11,335 bases of DNA from Flavobacteriales bacterium UBA5871 (GTDB lineage: Bacteria; Bacteroidota; Bacteroidia; Flavobacteriales_D; Crocinitomicaceae). The stretch spans positions 40,290 to 51,624 of the forward strand of contig DJFN01000063.1 in the NCBI GenBank assembly GCA_002432085.1. Direction: 5' to 3'. Below are positions 6,174 through 11,335 of the stretch, one piece after another (position 1 is the stretch's first letter; every line of letters starts with the position of its first letter). The position numbers and the translations under genes are program-made. The notes beneath the pieces were generated by a model. It saw only the letters and a list, made by a program, of their open reading frames with translations, was not told where the DNA came from and did not search any database.

Positions 6174-6593
6174 ATGAAGCTCGTACCTGTTACTATTGTT
6201 CTGCTCGTTTTAATGCTTCGATGCAGCTTTTTCCCGGGACCGAAAAATGTAGACTGGCGAGAAGCATGGGCTGAAAATGAAGTCAGGCTGAAAAAACTGA
6301 AGAACTCGATTTTGAAAGGCGGACGTAGCAAGTACCAACCCGGTATAAACAATTTTCCCGAGGGGTTTGAGTATCCGTTTGATGATGGTTTTAGCATAGC
6401 CAGAAACGTAAACGATACAATCGGTTTCAGGAATATTACGATTACATTCTATACGGACCGCGGCCTGTTAGACCATTATTCCGCTATTGTGTTCACCATC
6501 GATTCCCTCGTATTAAAAGAAATGGAAGACAACGTGAAGAACGGTGGAAACGATTTCAAAATAGAAGAAAACTGGTACGCGATCAGCGATTAA
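6174..6593 (+). CDS. Hypothetical secreted or lipid-anchored protein
   Basis: 139 residues, not recognised. The N-terminus MKLVPVTIVLLVLMLRCSFF looks like a short signal peptide, and the cysteine at 17 after a hydrophobic stretch could be a lipoprotein attachment site, although LMLRC is not a good lipobox (arginine at -1). The mature part is charged and has alternating strand-like segments, for example FRNITITFYTDRGLLDHYSAIVFTIDSLVL (in part) near 85-115, and ends with ENWYAISD. The start at 6174 places the signal sequence correctly; the same frame is open further upstream (ATG at 6129, and into the previous gene), but those starts would bury the signal peptide. It sits between the DHFR-like gene (31-base gap) and another unrecognised gene (18-base gap), which suggests one transcript. 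Confidence 0.65.
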   Translation: MKLVPVTIVLLVLMLRCSFFPGPKNVDWREAWAENEVRLKKLKNSILKGGRSKYQPGINNFPEGFEYPFDDGFSIARNVNDTIGFRNITITFYTDRGLLDHYSAIVFTIDSLVLKEMEDNVKNGGNDFKIEENWYAISD

Positions 6594-6611
6594 TTACCAA
6601 TTTCAACACAC

Positions 6612-7136
6612 ATGAATAATCCACCGATCAAAGCGGCTTCTAAGGATTTTTATCCGCAACCGTTTTACCTTTTGCAAACCAATGGTGATGATCAACGCTA
6701 CGTCGTTTCCCTGCGCGATAAAACCCGGATACGGACTTTGATAGCAGGTTTTATTAACCAGGCAGCTGTGGTAGCTGAGGTGAAAGTCCGCGTGTTCGAT
6801 GGCGACGAAGATTTTGTCGATTATGCAGGACTCGTCGCGACGTCAAAACTTCACGAGCTGCTCACGAAACACGAAGAAGTGGTGTTCCACAACGGTTACC
6901 ACGATCTGATGGTCCGTCAACCCGGAACCGAAGAAATCCTTGTGTTCGATGAACACGGCCTGATCTTTCTCTATACCGCTCAGGCCTACGAAACTACGCT
7001 GATCAATCTTCAGGCCGAATACCGCCCGGACGAGCAACTGATTTACGAATACGATCATTGGCATTATTGCATCGCAGACGGAGAGGAAAAGCTGCTGCAA
7101 TTCATCGGCGACCTCGGATTGCAAAAGGAGCTCTGA
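6612..7136 (+). CDS. Hypothetical cytoplasmic protein
   Basis: 174 residues, no signal peptide or membrane helix, rather acidic. I do not recognise a family. Visible segments are FYPQPFYLLQTNGDDQRYVV near the start, an Arg-containing helix KTRIRTLIAGFINQAA (37-52), VKVRVFDGDEDFVDYAG (57-73), HELLTKHEEVVFHNGYHDLM (80-99), EEILVFDEHGLIFLYT (107-122), and an aromatic end YEYDHWHYCIADGEEKLLQF. The pattern of short strands and repeated D/E-H motifs suggests a compact alpha/beta protein, perhaps an immunity- or stress-related small domain, but nothing fixes this. Codon use and composition match the neighbours. It starts 18 bases after the preceding hypothetical gene and ends one base before the convergent Fur-family gene. 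Confidence 0.7.
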   Translation: MNNPPIKAASKDFYPQPFYLLQTNGDDQRYVVSLRDKTRIRTLIAGFINQAAVVAEVKVRVFDGDEDFVDYAGLVATSKLHELLTKHEEVVFHNGYHDLMVRQPGTEEILVFDEHGLIFLYTAQAYETTLINLQAEYRPDEQLIYEYDHWHYCIADGEEKLLQFIGDLGLQKEL

Positions 7137-7137
7137 A

Positions 7138-7515
7138 TTACGCGCACTGCGGACAAAGTCCTGAAACGGTGAAATTGACTTCGCTGATCTGGTAAGCAGC
7201 GGGCAAACTGAACGCCGGCTCGATGCCTTCCATACACGTAACCGATTTGCATTTTTGACAGCTGAAATGAATATGGCTGTGTTGATGAACCGCCGAACAG
7301 CCGGTGCAGCTCGCGTATTTCACGCCGCCGTCGATGTTCACGATCCGATGGATCCGGCCTTCTTCCGTGAGGCGGTCGAGCACGCGGTAAATCGTAACAC
7401 GATCGCACAAGCCTTCCAGCGACAACTGAATTTCGGCATGCGACAACGCCACATCCGATTGATTGATCAGCTTTAGAATTTCCGTTTTGGCGGTCGTATT
7501 TCTTCCCTGCTTCAT
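7138..7515 (-). CDS. Fur-family metalloregulator
   Basis: 125 residues. The N-terminal winged helix includes MKQGRNTTAKTEILKLINQS, LSHAEIQLSL and the recognition helix RVTIYRVLDRLTEEG (39-53), the Fur/Zur/PerR signature. The C-terminal dimerisation domain has a histidine cluster H77-x-H79-x-H81-x-H83 before C86-x-x-C89, and C121-x-x-C124 at the end, the two pairs that form the structural zinc site; C70 and C73 form an extra CxxC. Metal identity (Fe, Zn or peroxide sensing) cannot be set from these residues; a Zur-like or PerR-like role is possible. The ATG at 7515 fits the family start; an upstream in-frame TTG-type start at 7542 would run through the operator. It is divergent from a FAD oxidoreductase, with Fur-type palindromes between the two, so autoregulation and control of the oxidoreductase are likely. 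Confidence 0.93.
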   Translation of the reverse strand: MKQGRNTTAKTEILKLINQSDVALSHAEIQLSLEGLCDRVTIYRVLDRLTEEGRIHRIVNIDGGVKYASCTGCSAVHQHSHIHFSCQKCKSVTCMEGIEPAFSLPAAYQISEVNFTVSGLCPQCA

Positions 7516-7519
7516 GAGG

Positions 7520-7527
7520 CAAAGATA
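7520..7527 (-). promoter_or_regulatory. -7 promoter element of the Fur-family gene
   Basis: On the minus strand these bases read TATCTTTG, a perfect match to the Bacteroidota -7 consensus TAnnTTTG. Only four bases separate it from the ATG at 7515, so the predicted transcript starts at or next to the start codon (leaderless or nearly so). No clear TTTG -33 element is seen upstream. Confidence 0.6.
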
Positions 7528-7534
7528 ATGTAAT

Positions 7535-7549
7535 TGCAACAATGTTGCA
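7535..7549. promoter_or_regulatory. Perfect 7-1-7 Fur-family operator
   Basis: TGCAACA-A-TGTTGCA is a perfect 15-base inverted repeat in the classical 7-1-7 layout of Fur, Zur and PerR boxes. It sits between the divergent Fur-family gene and the FAD oxidoreductase gene, just upstream of the -7 box of the regulator, where a bound repressor would block RNA polymerase. Confidence 0.75.
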
Positions 7550-7570
7550 CTAAAGAATAATGCTTATTTT

Positions 7571-7585
7571 TACAATACAGTTGCA
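7571..7585. promoter_or_regulatory. Second, degenerate Fur-type operator
   Basis: TACAATA-C-AGTTGCA matches the arms of the perfect palindrome at 11 of 14 positions, with the right arm at 6 of 7. It lies 36 bases centre to centre from the first and 50 bases ahead of the oxidoreductase ATG; a TATTTTTA (-7-like, 7565-7572) overlaps its left edge. It may serve the plus-strand promoter. Confidence 0.45.
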
Positions 7586-7634
7586 ATAACAGACGAACGT
7601 CAACGCAGAACAAATTCATCACAAAACAGATCTT

Positions 7635-8543
7635 ATGACAGAACGAACGCATTTTGACACCATTATTATCGGCGGAAGCTATGCCGGACTTTCCGCAGCC
7701 ATGGCGCTGGGACGATCACTGAGAAACGTGCTTGTCATCGATAGCGGACTTCCGTGTAACCGCCAGACACCGCATTCACACAATTTCCTGACACAAGATG
7801 GCGAGCGTCCGGAGGTTATCGCCCGAAAAGCCCGGGAACAGGTGGAGAAATACGAGACGGTCGAATTTCTCAGCGATCGCGCGGTCGAAGGAAAACAAAC
7901 CGCCGAAGGTTTTTCGATCCACACACAGGAAGGCAAAACAGTGACGGCGAAGAAGCTCATTTTCGCGGCAGGATTGAAGGATTTACTGCCCGGCATTCCC
8001 GGTTTTGCCGAATGCTGGGGAATTTCAGTGATCCATTGTCCGTATTGTCACGGCTACGAAGTTCGAAATGAACGAACAGGCATCCTGGCCGATGGCGATT
8101 TTGCTTACCATTACGCCCAGCTGTTACAGAACTGGACCAAAGACCTGACGATCTTCACGAACGGCGCTTCGACGTTCACAGACGAACAACGGGATAAGAT
8201 CCTGTACCACGGAATTCCGGTCGTAGAAACGGAAATCGAATCGCTGGAGCACGAAAACGGGCAGATCAGCCAGATCCGGTTCAAAGACGGCTCGACCTTC
8301 GAATTAACGGCGTTGTATTCACGACCTGGATTCGAGCAGCACTGCGACATTCCCGAAATCATGGGCTGTGAACTGACCGAGCACGGACTGATCCAGACGG
8401 ACGGATTCCAGAAAACCAACGTCGAAGGCGTTTACGCGTGTGGTGACAGCACCACGATGATGCGTTCCGTAGCCAGCGCGGTGGCCAGTGGAAACCTGGC
8501 GGGAGCAAGGGTGAATTTTGAGCTGATCGAGGACGTATTTTAG
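7635..8543 (+). CDS. Thioredoxin reductase-like FAD/NAD(P)-dependent oxidoreductase (CPYC type)
   Basis: 302 residues, the length of low-molecular-weight thioredoxin reductases. The FAD-binding Rossmann motif is IIIGGSYAGLSAAMALG (10-26) with D36 ending the second strand; CNRQTPHSHNFLTQDG (41-56) is typical of this subgroup. The redox-active pair is C135-P-Y-C138 in HCPYCHGYEV, the CxxCHGYE form found in the GliT-like disulfide oxidoreductases rather than the CATC form of true thioredoxin reductase. A second nucleotide site, TGILADGDFAYHYAQLL (148-164), is altered from the usual GxGxxA; the C-terminal FAD motif GVYACGDST is at 265-273. It likely oxidises or reduces a small dithiol or a thioredoxin-like partner in the cytoplasm. 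Some members of this branch use oxygen instead of NADPH. It is divergent from a Fur-family gene with operators between, suggesting metal or peroxide control. YchJ follows after 65 bases. Confidence 0.92.
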   Translation: MTERTHFDTIIIGGSYAGLSAAMALGRSLRNVLVIDSGLPCNRQTPHSHNFLTQDGERPEVIARKAREQVEKYETVEFLSDRAVEGKQTAEGFSIHTQEGKTVTAKKLIFAAGLKDLLPGIPGFAECWGISVIHCPYCHGYEVRNERTGILADGDFAYHYAQLLQNWTKDLTIFTNGASTFTDEQRDKILYHGIPVVETEIESLEHENGQISQIRFKDGSTFELTALYSRPGFEQHCDIPEIMGCELTEHGLIQTDGFQKTNVEGVYACGDSTTMMRSVASAVASGNLAGARVNFELIEDVF

Positions 8544-8608
8544 CCGTGGGAATGCTCATTGCATTTTGCTAATTTCACCGGATAACTTCTTCAATAAACA
8601 TTCGCAAA

Positions 8609-8983
8609 ATGTCGTTTTGCCCTTGCTGTTCGGAATTGGATTTTAGCACCTGTTGTGCTCCGTATCTCAACGGGACTCCGGCACCAACTCCGGAAACCCT
8701 TATGCGGTCGCGCTACACGGCTTATACATTATGCAATGTTTCGTACCTGATCAGGACAACACATCCGAAAACACGCAAAAACTATTCGGCCAGATCCATT
8801 GAACAGTGGGCAAAAGAGAGCAACTGGCTGAAGCTCGAGATCAGGGAAGCTATCGGAAATACGGTAACGTTTTACGCCTGGTTCAGTGATAAATCCGGAC
8901 AATTGCAGGTTCACAAGGAGCGCTCAACGTTCAGACAGGAAAAGGGAATCTGGTATTTCGTAGAAGGAACAGAAGCGAGCTGA
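8609..8983 (+). CDS. YchJ/UPF0225 family protein, short form
   Basis: 124 residues. The N-terminal SEC-C-like cysteine motif MSFCPCCSELDFSTCCAPYL (C4, C6, C7, C15, C16) is followed by the family core: LMRSRYTAYTLCNVSYLIRTTHP (about 32-54), a middle region with EQWAKESNWLKLEI, strands VTFYAWF, and the family ending ERSTFRQEKGIWYFVEGT. The fold resembles the NTF2-like/SEC-C proteins, and the cysteines probably bind zinc. The Escherichia coli protein is about 152 residues because it carries a second SEC-C motif at its C-terminus; that motif is missing here, with a normal stop after the EGT strand. The function is not established. It lies 65 bases behind the oxidoreductase in the same direction, convergent with the DUF4256 gene 31 bases away. 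Confidence 0.9.
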   Translation: MSFCPCCSELDFSTCCAPYLNGTPAPTPETLMRSRYTAYTLCNVSYLIRTTHPKTRKNYSARSIEQWAKESNWLKLEIREAIGNTVTFYAWFSDKSGQLQVHKERSTFRQEKGIWYFVEGTEAS

Positions 8984-9014
8984 TCATTCTATGACCAGAA
9001 TTCCGGAACAACGA

Positions 9015-9581
9015 TCATATCTTCAGCATTCCCCGAAATCCCCTTGCCGCGTAATACGACTCCGCGCCATTGTGATAGGTGAACACGTGGTCGTAGCGAC
9101 GATCGCAGAACAACGCACCGCCGCGCTTGCGAATGGCATCCGGCGTTTGAATCCAGCTTGAGGTTTTCGTGTCGAAATTGCCTAGTTGCTGCAGCTCGCG
9201 GTATTGTTCTTCGTCGAGCAGCTCGATACCCATATCGGCGGCCATATTCGTAGCGCTGTTGGCCGGTTTATGCTCTTTGCGGGCTTCCAGCGCCTGGTGG
9301 TCGAAACAGATGCTGCGACGTCCTTTCGGGCTTTCGGGCGAACAATCGACGAAAATGTATTCGCCCGTCTTTTTATCGAAACCGATCACGTCGGGCTCGC
9401 CCTCGGTCATTTCCATTTCGTCGAGCGACCACAGCTTTTTCGGATGGGCTTCCAACCGGGCCTGAACATCCTCCCATTTGATGCCTTCGTGGCGTTTGGT
9501 ATTCTTCTCAAAACGCGTTTTCAGGATCTTGAACAGCTCGTCGCGTTGTTCGGTCGTGAGCTCTTTTTTCGTGCTTTTCAT
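9015..9581 (-). CDS. DUF4256 family protein
   Basis: 188 residues, full length for the family. Strongly conserved blocks are visible: RFEKNTKRHEGIKWEDVQARL near the start, KKLWSLDEMEMTEGEPDVIG, FDKKTGEYIFVDCSPESPKG, RRSICFDHQALEARKEHKP, NMAADMGIELLDEEQYRELQ, LGNFDTKTSSWIQTP, and the ending GGALFCDRRYDHVFTYHNGA followed by ESYYAARGFRG. The family has no assigned biochemical role that I know of; it is soluble, with no membrane helix or signal peptide. The ATG at 9581 is preferred over the TTG at 9599 because it is the standard start and leaves 22 bases to the upstream YdeI-like gene. It is the last gene of the minus-strand set that begins with an ArsR regulator. Confidence 0.92.
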   Translation of the reverse strand: MKSTKKELTTEQRDELFKILKTRFEKNTKRHEGIKWEDVQARLEAHPKKLWSLDEMEMTEGEPDVIGFDKKTGEYIFVDCSPESPKGRRSICFDHQALEARKEHKPANSATNMAADMGIELLDEEQYRELQQLGNFDTKTSSWIQTPDAIRKRGGALFCDRRYDHVFTYHNGAESYYAARGFRGMLKI

Positions 9582-9603
9582 CGTATGCGTTTTTATCAAT
9601 GTG

Positions 9604-10191
9604 TTAATCGTCGATTCCTTTTCCGTCCATGATGTGCGGAATGTATTTTTCCACTCGTTGTTCGCGTGTTTTCGCCTGTTTGGCCTGCGAAAAGTAGAAC
9701 AGGTAGCCGCGCTGTCGACCGGGCGTAAGCGCTTCGAACGCCTTTTTCAGCGCCGGAAGCTCGTCCAGCTTTGCCTGGAATTCTTCCGGAACGGCGAAAT
9801 CGGACGTCTTTTTCATCGGCACTTTTACGCCCGCTTTTTCCACTTCGATGGCTTCGAAAATGTAGGCTTTCAATACCGGCTCAAGCTTCAGGATCTCATC
9901 CACGGTAGTGAAGCGCGCCTGCCTGGCCGATTGTACGTTTTCGGTCTGCTGGATCAGAATGCCGTCGGTGTCTTTTAGCAACACGCCTTTCGGGAACAGC
10001 ATAGCGCAATATTCCTTGAAAATATGGATGATCACGACGTTGCTGTCGCGGAATGTATAGCACGGGCAGCCCCATTTGAGCTCTTCGGTGAGACCGCATT
10101 CCAGCACGAATCTTCGCAGCACTTCGATGTGGTCCTTCCACTTACCGGCCTTTTCGAAGTAAAAATCGACTTTGGGATTCATTTCGTTCAT
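9604..10191 (-). CDS. YdeI/OmdA-like protein (DUF1801 plus OmdA domain)
   Basis: 195 residues with two recognisable parts. The N-terminal DUF1801 domain (about 8-115) includes FYFEKAGKWKDHIEVLRRFV, ECGLTEELKWGCPCYTFRDS, NVVIIHIFKEYCAMLFPKG, and LLKD. The C-terminal OmdA part (about 130-192) has DFAVPEEFQAKLDELPALKK, FEALTPGRQRGYLFYFSQAK, and REQRVEKYIPHIMDG. The Escherichia coli and Bacillus YdeI proteins have this arrangement; links to peptide resistance or an outer-membrane protein were reported for some, but the molecular activity is unclear. Two in-frame ATGs (10191 and 10182) are possible starts. The gene lies 43 bases after the DoxX-like gene and 22 bases before the DUF4256 gene, consistent with one operon. 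Confidence 0.92.
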   Translation of the reverse strand: MNEMNPKVDFYFEKAGKWKDHIEVLRRFVLECGLTEELKWGCPCYTFRDSNVVIIHIFKEYCAMLFPKGVLLKDTDGILIQQTENVQSARQARFTTVDEILKLEPVLKAYIFEAIEVEKAGVKVPMKKTSDFAVPEEFQAKLDELPALKKAFEALTPGRQRGYLFYFSQAKQAKTREQRVEKYIPHIMDGKGIDD

Positions 10192-10233
10192 GATTGCTGA
10201 AATTAGAGCATTATTTCGTTCCGGTCAAAAGTT

Positions 10234-10617
10234 TTACGACTGAGCCGGCTTGGTTTTGCGAGAATCCGGACGCAGGTACCACGATGTGACGATCAGCACG
10301 AGCAACAGCAGGGCAGGGAAGATCTCGCTCACGGCATCGCCGGTACAAATGTGCGAAATGATTGCGCCCGTGGCAGTGAAAAAGAAGCCGGCATAGGCCC
10401 ATTCCTTCACGACAGGCATTTTCGGAACGAGAATAGCGATCACGCCGAGGATTTTCCAGACGCCGAGGATTGCCGAAAAGTAATCGGGATAATCCAGTCG
10501 TCTCATCATTTCCATTTCGTCTTCTACCTGAAGAAGCTGGACCATTCCGGTTGAAAGCATGCCAAGTGCGAGCCAGATGGTGGCGATCCAGTAGATGATT
10601 TTTTTTGTCTTGTTCAT
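10234..10617 (-). CDS. DoxX-like integral membrane protein
   Basis: 127 residues with four predicted membrane helices at about 8-29 (IYWIATIWLALGMLSTGMVQ), 47-64 (FSAILGVWKILGVIAILV), 73-91 (WAYAGFFFTATGAIISHI) and 98-115 (EIFPALLLLVLIVTSWYL). The pattern and length fit the DoxX_2 family, with the characteristic LGVWKILG-x(5)-VP turn after helix two and a short C-terminal basic tail. The family is linked to quinone or sulphur redox in a few archaeal cases, but most bacterial members, including those next to ArsR-SRPBCC genes, have no proven role. The gene sits between the SRPBCC gene (54 bases upstream) and the YdeI-like gene (42 bases downstream). Confidence 0.92.
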   Translation of the reverse strand: MNKTKKIIYWIATIWLALGMLSTGMVQLLQVEDEMEMMRRLDYPDYFSAILGVWKILGVIAILVPKMPVVKEWAYAGFFFTATGAIISHICTGDAVSEIFPALLLLVLIVTSWYLRPDSRKTKPAQS

Positions 10618-10671
10618 AGTTTGAAAAGTTAGAAGTTGGCACGAAGCATATCCTTCGGAATAGCTTCGTGC

Positions 10672-11157
10672 TTAAAAATTAAGTTTTTCGAGAACGGATT
10701 GAAGGCGGTCGTGGGCCATGTTGAGTCCTTGCCGGAAGGGCAGCTTGAGGTGCTGATCGCGCAATTCGAGCGAGCGGTATACGCTTTTCATCGTCAGTTT
10801 GCTGGTACGCTCGGTCAGTTTTTCGAACTCAAGGAATTCCAGCTGGACGTCGAAGTATGCGCTTTCTGCTTCGAACGTGCGTGTGATCTTTTCATTGGCA
10901 ACGAACTCGTGAAACGTTCCGCCGGCGCTGTAGAGCACATTGCCCTGCAGATCTTTCGTTTCAAATCGGTAGCAGCCGTTTTTGCGCGGTTCGAAAATCG
11001 TCATTTTAGTCGTGCCGTAATCGTGCGACATCCACTGTTCGAAAATGTCCGCTTCGGCATGTGCTTTGAAAAGCAGCTCAACCGGAAGATCGAACTCGCG
11101 GGTGATTGTCACTTCCTGTCGGCCTTCTTCGGCGTGAAGTTGTGTTTTAAGCTCCAT
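10672..11157 (-). CDS. SRPBCC/AHSA1 domain protein
   Basis: 161 residues of the START/Bet v1-like SRPBCC superfamily, activator-of-Hsp90-like (AHSA1) type. Landmarks are the opening strand EVTITREFDLPVELLFKAHA (15-34), the helix with FEQWMSHDY (39-47), the strands KMTIFEPRKNGCYRFE (51-66), LQGNVLYSAGGTFHEFVANE (70-89), KITRTFEAE (90-98), and the long final helix HLKLPFRQGLNMAHDRLQSV (136-155). The fold makes a hydrophobic pocket for a small ligand; the ligand is not known. The ATG at 11157 overlaps the ArsR stop codon by one base (TGATG), giving tight translational coupling, so a longer start reading into ArsR is rejected. This ArsR-AHSA1 pairing is a frequent module across bacteria. Confidence 0.93.
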   Translation of the reverse strand: MELKTQLHAEEGRQEVTITREFDLPVELLFKAHAEADIFEQWMSHDYGTTKMTIFEPRKNGCYRFETKDLQGNVLYSAGGTFHEFVANEKITRTFEAESAYFDVQLEFLEFEKLTERTSKLTMKSVYRSLELRDQHLKLPFRQGLNMAHDRLQSVLEKLNF

Positions 11158-11335
11158 CAGTTCTTGGGTTTGTATTGTTTCATAATGGTTTCCAGTTTGC
11201 TGAACCGTTCTTCCCACATCTTGCGGAAGGGCTCAACGAAGTCGGCGATTTCTTTCATTTTTTGAGGATTTAAGTGGTAGTAGATTTCCCGCCCGTTTTG
11301 TTCCTGTGCCAGCAGCTCGCATTCGGTGAGGATCT
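11157..11335 (-). CDS. ArsR-family transcriptional regulator (partial, 5' end outside window)
   Basis: Only the last 58 residues are in the window: [20 protein letters not shown], then [20 protein letters not shown] and [18 protein letters not shown]. The first part matches the wing of an ArsR-type winged helix (L-x-x-x-x-L-L-x-x-E-Q-x-GR-x-x-YYHL), and the WEERFSKLE helix is the usual C-terminal dimerisation helix of ArsR proteins paired with SRPBCC genes. No cysteine-based metal site is visible in this part, in keeping with the non-metal ArsR regulators. Its stop overlaps the start of the SRPBCC gene by one base. It probably represses the whole minus-strand set, including itself; the promoter and operator lie beyond the window. 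Confidence 0.88.
   Translation of the reverse strand, partial: ILTECELLAQEQNGREIYYHLNPQKMKEIADFVEPFRKMWEERFSKLETIMKQYKPKN

Noticed and set aside
8984-9014. Short inverted repeat between the convergent YchJ and DUF4256 genes as a terminator
   Set aside because: The 31-base gap has only short GATCAT-type matches without a stable stem or T-tract.
9186-9978. Overlapping plus-strand frames across DUF4256 and the YdeI-like gene
   Set aside because: Both are antisense to well-conserved families and have low-complexity, Phe/Arg-rich translations typical of shadow frames.
10636-11265. A 209-codon plus-strand frame across the SRPBCC and ArsR genes
   Set aside because: The minus strand encodes clear SRPBCC and ArsR domains with coupled stop-start codons; the plus-strand translation resembles nothing.
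1-11335. CRISPR array, tRNA or rRNA genes
   Set aside because: No regularly spaced direct repeats, tRNA cloverleaf or rRNA-like stretch was found in the gaps between genes.

Overview
The window looks like a chromosomal stretch of a member of the Bacteroidota. The signs are a perfect TAnnTTTG-type -7 element in front of the Fur-family gene, the typical Bacteroidota N-terminal module NPC-x-DW-x-M-x(5)-GRFC-x-x-C in the protein at 3673-4479, a lack of strong Shine-Dalgarno sequences, and protein families common in that phylum (DUF3606, DUF4256, YdeI/DUF1801, ArsR-SRPBCC pairs). Most of the DNA is near 50% GC. I cannot name a genus.

Layout. 1-991: the 3' end of a HisKA_3-type sensor kinase and its overlapping NarL/LuxR-type response regulator, closed by a perfect 8-bp hairpin. 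About 1014-2760: a strikingly AT-rich island with one large P-loop ATPase (probably the Sll1717-like family) and a compound hairpin behind it; it reads as foreign DNA dropped between host genes. 2771-3506: a small DUF3606 gene (minus) divergent from a GNAT acetyltransferase (plus). 3673-5035: a membrane-anchored protein with a four-cysteine N-terminal module, overlapping a RimJ/RimL-like acetyltransferase, followed by a likely intrinsic terminator. 5150-5528: two tandem paralogous small proteins with two membrane helices each; the second has only 56 residues. 5600-7136: a RibD-C/dihydrofolate-reductase-like protein and two unrecognised proteins in the same direction.

7138-8983: a Fur-family regulator (minus) divergent from a thioredoxin-reductase-like FAD oxidoreductase with a CPYC motif (plus), with a perfect 7-1-7 palindrome and a second degenerate copy between them, then a short YchJ/UPF0225 gene. 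9015-11335 (minus): a five-gene set in transcription order ArsR regulator (cut by the window edge), SRPBCC/AHSA1 protein, DoxX-like membrane protein, YdeI-like protein and DUF4256 protein, probably one ArsR-controlled operon.

Most genes are ordinary accessory or housekeeping functions. The places most worth attention are the AT-rich ATPase island, the Fur-box divergent regulon, the tandem small membrane proteins and the Cys4-TM-basic-tail protein. No stretch longer than about 170 bases lacks a gene. I saw no tRNA, rRNA, CRISPR array or transposase.
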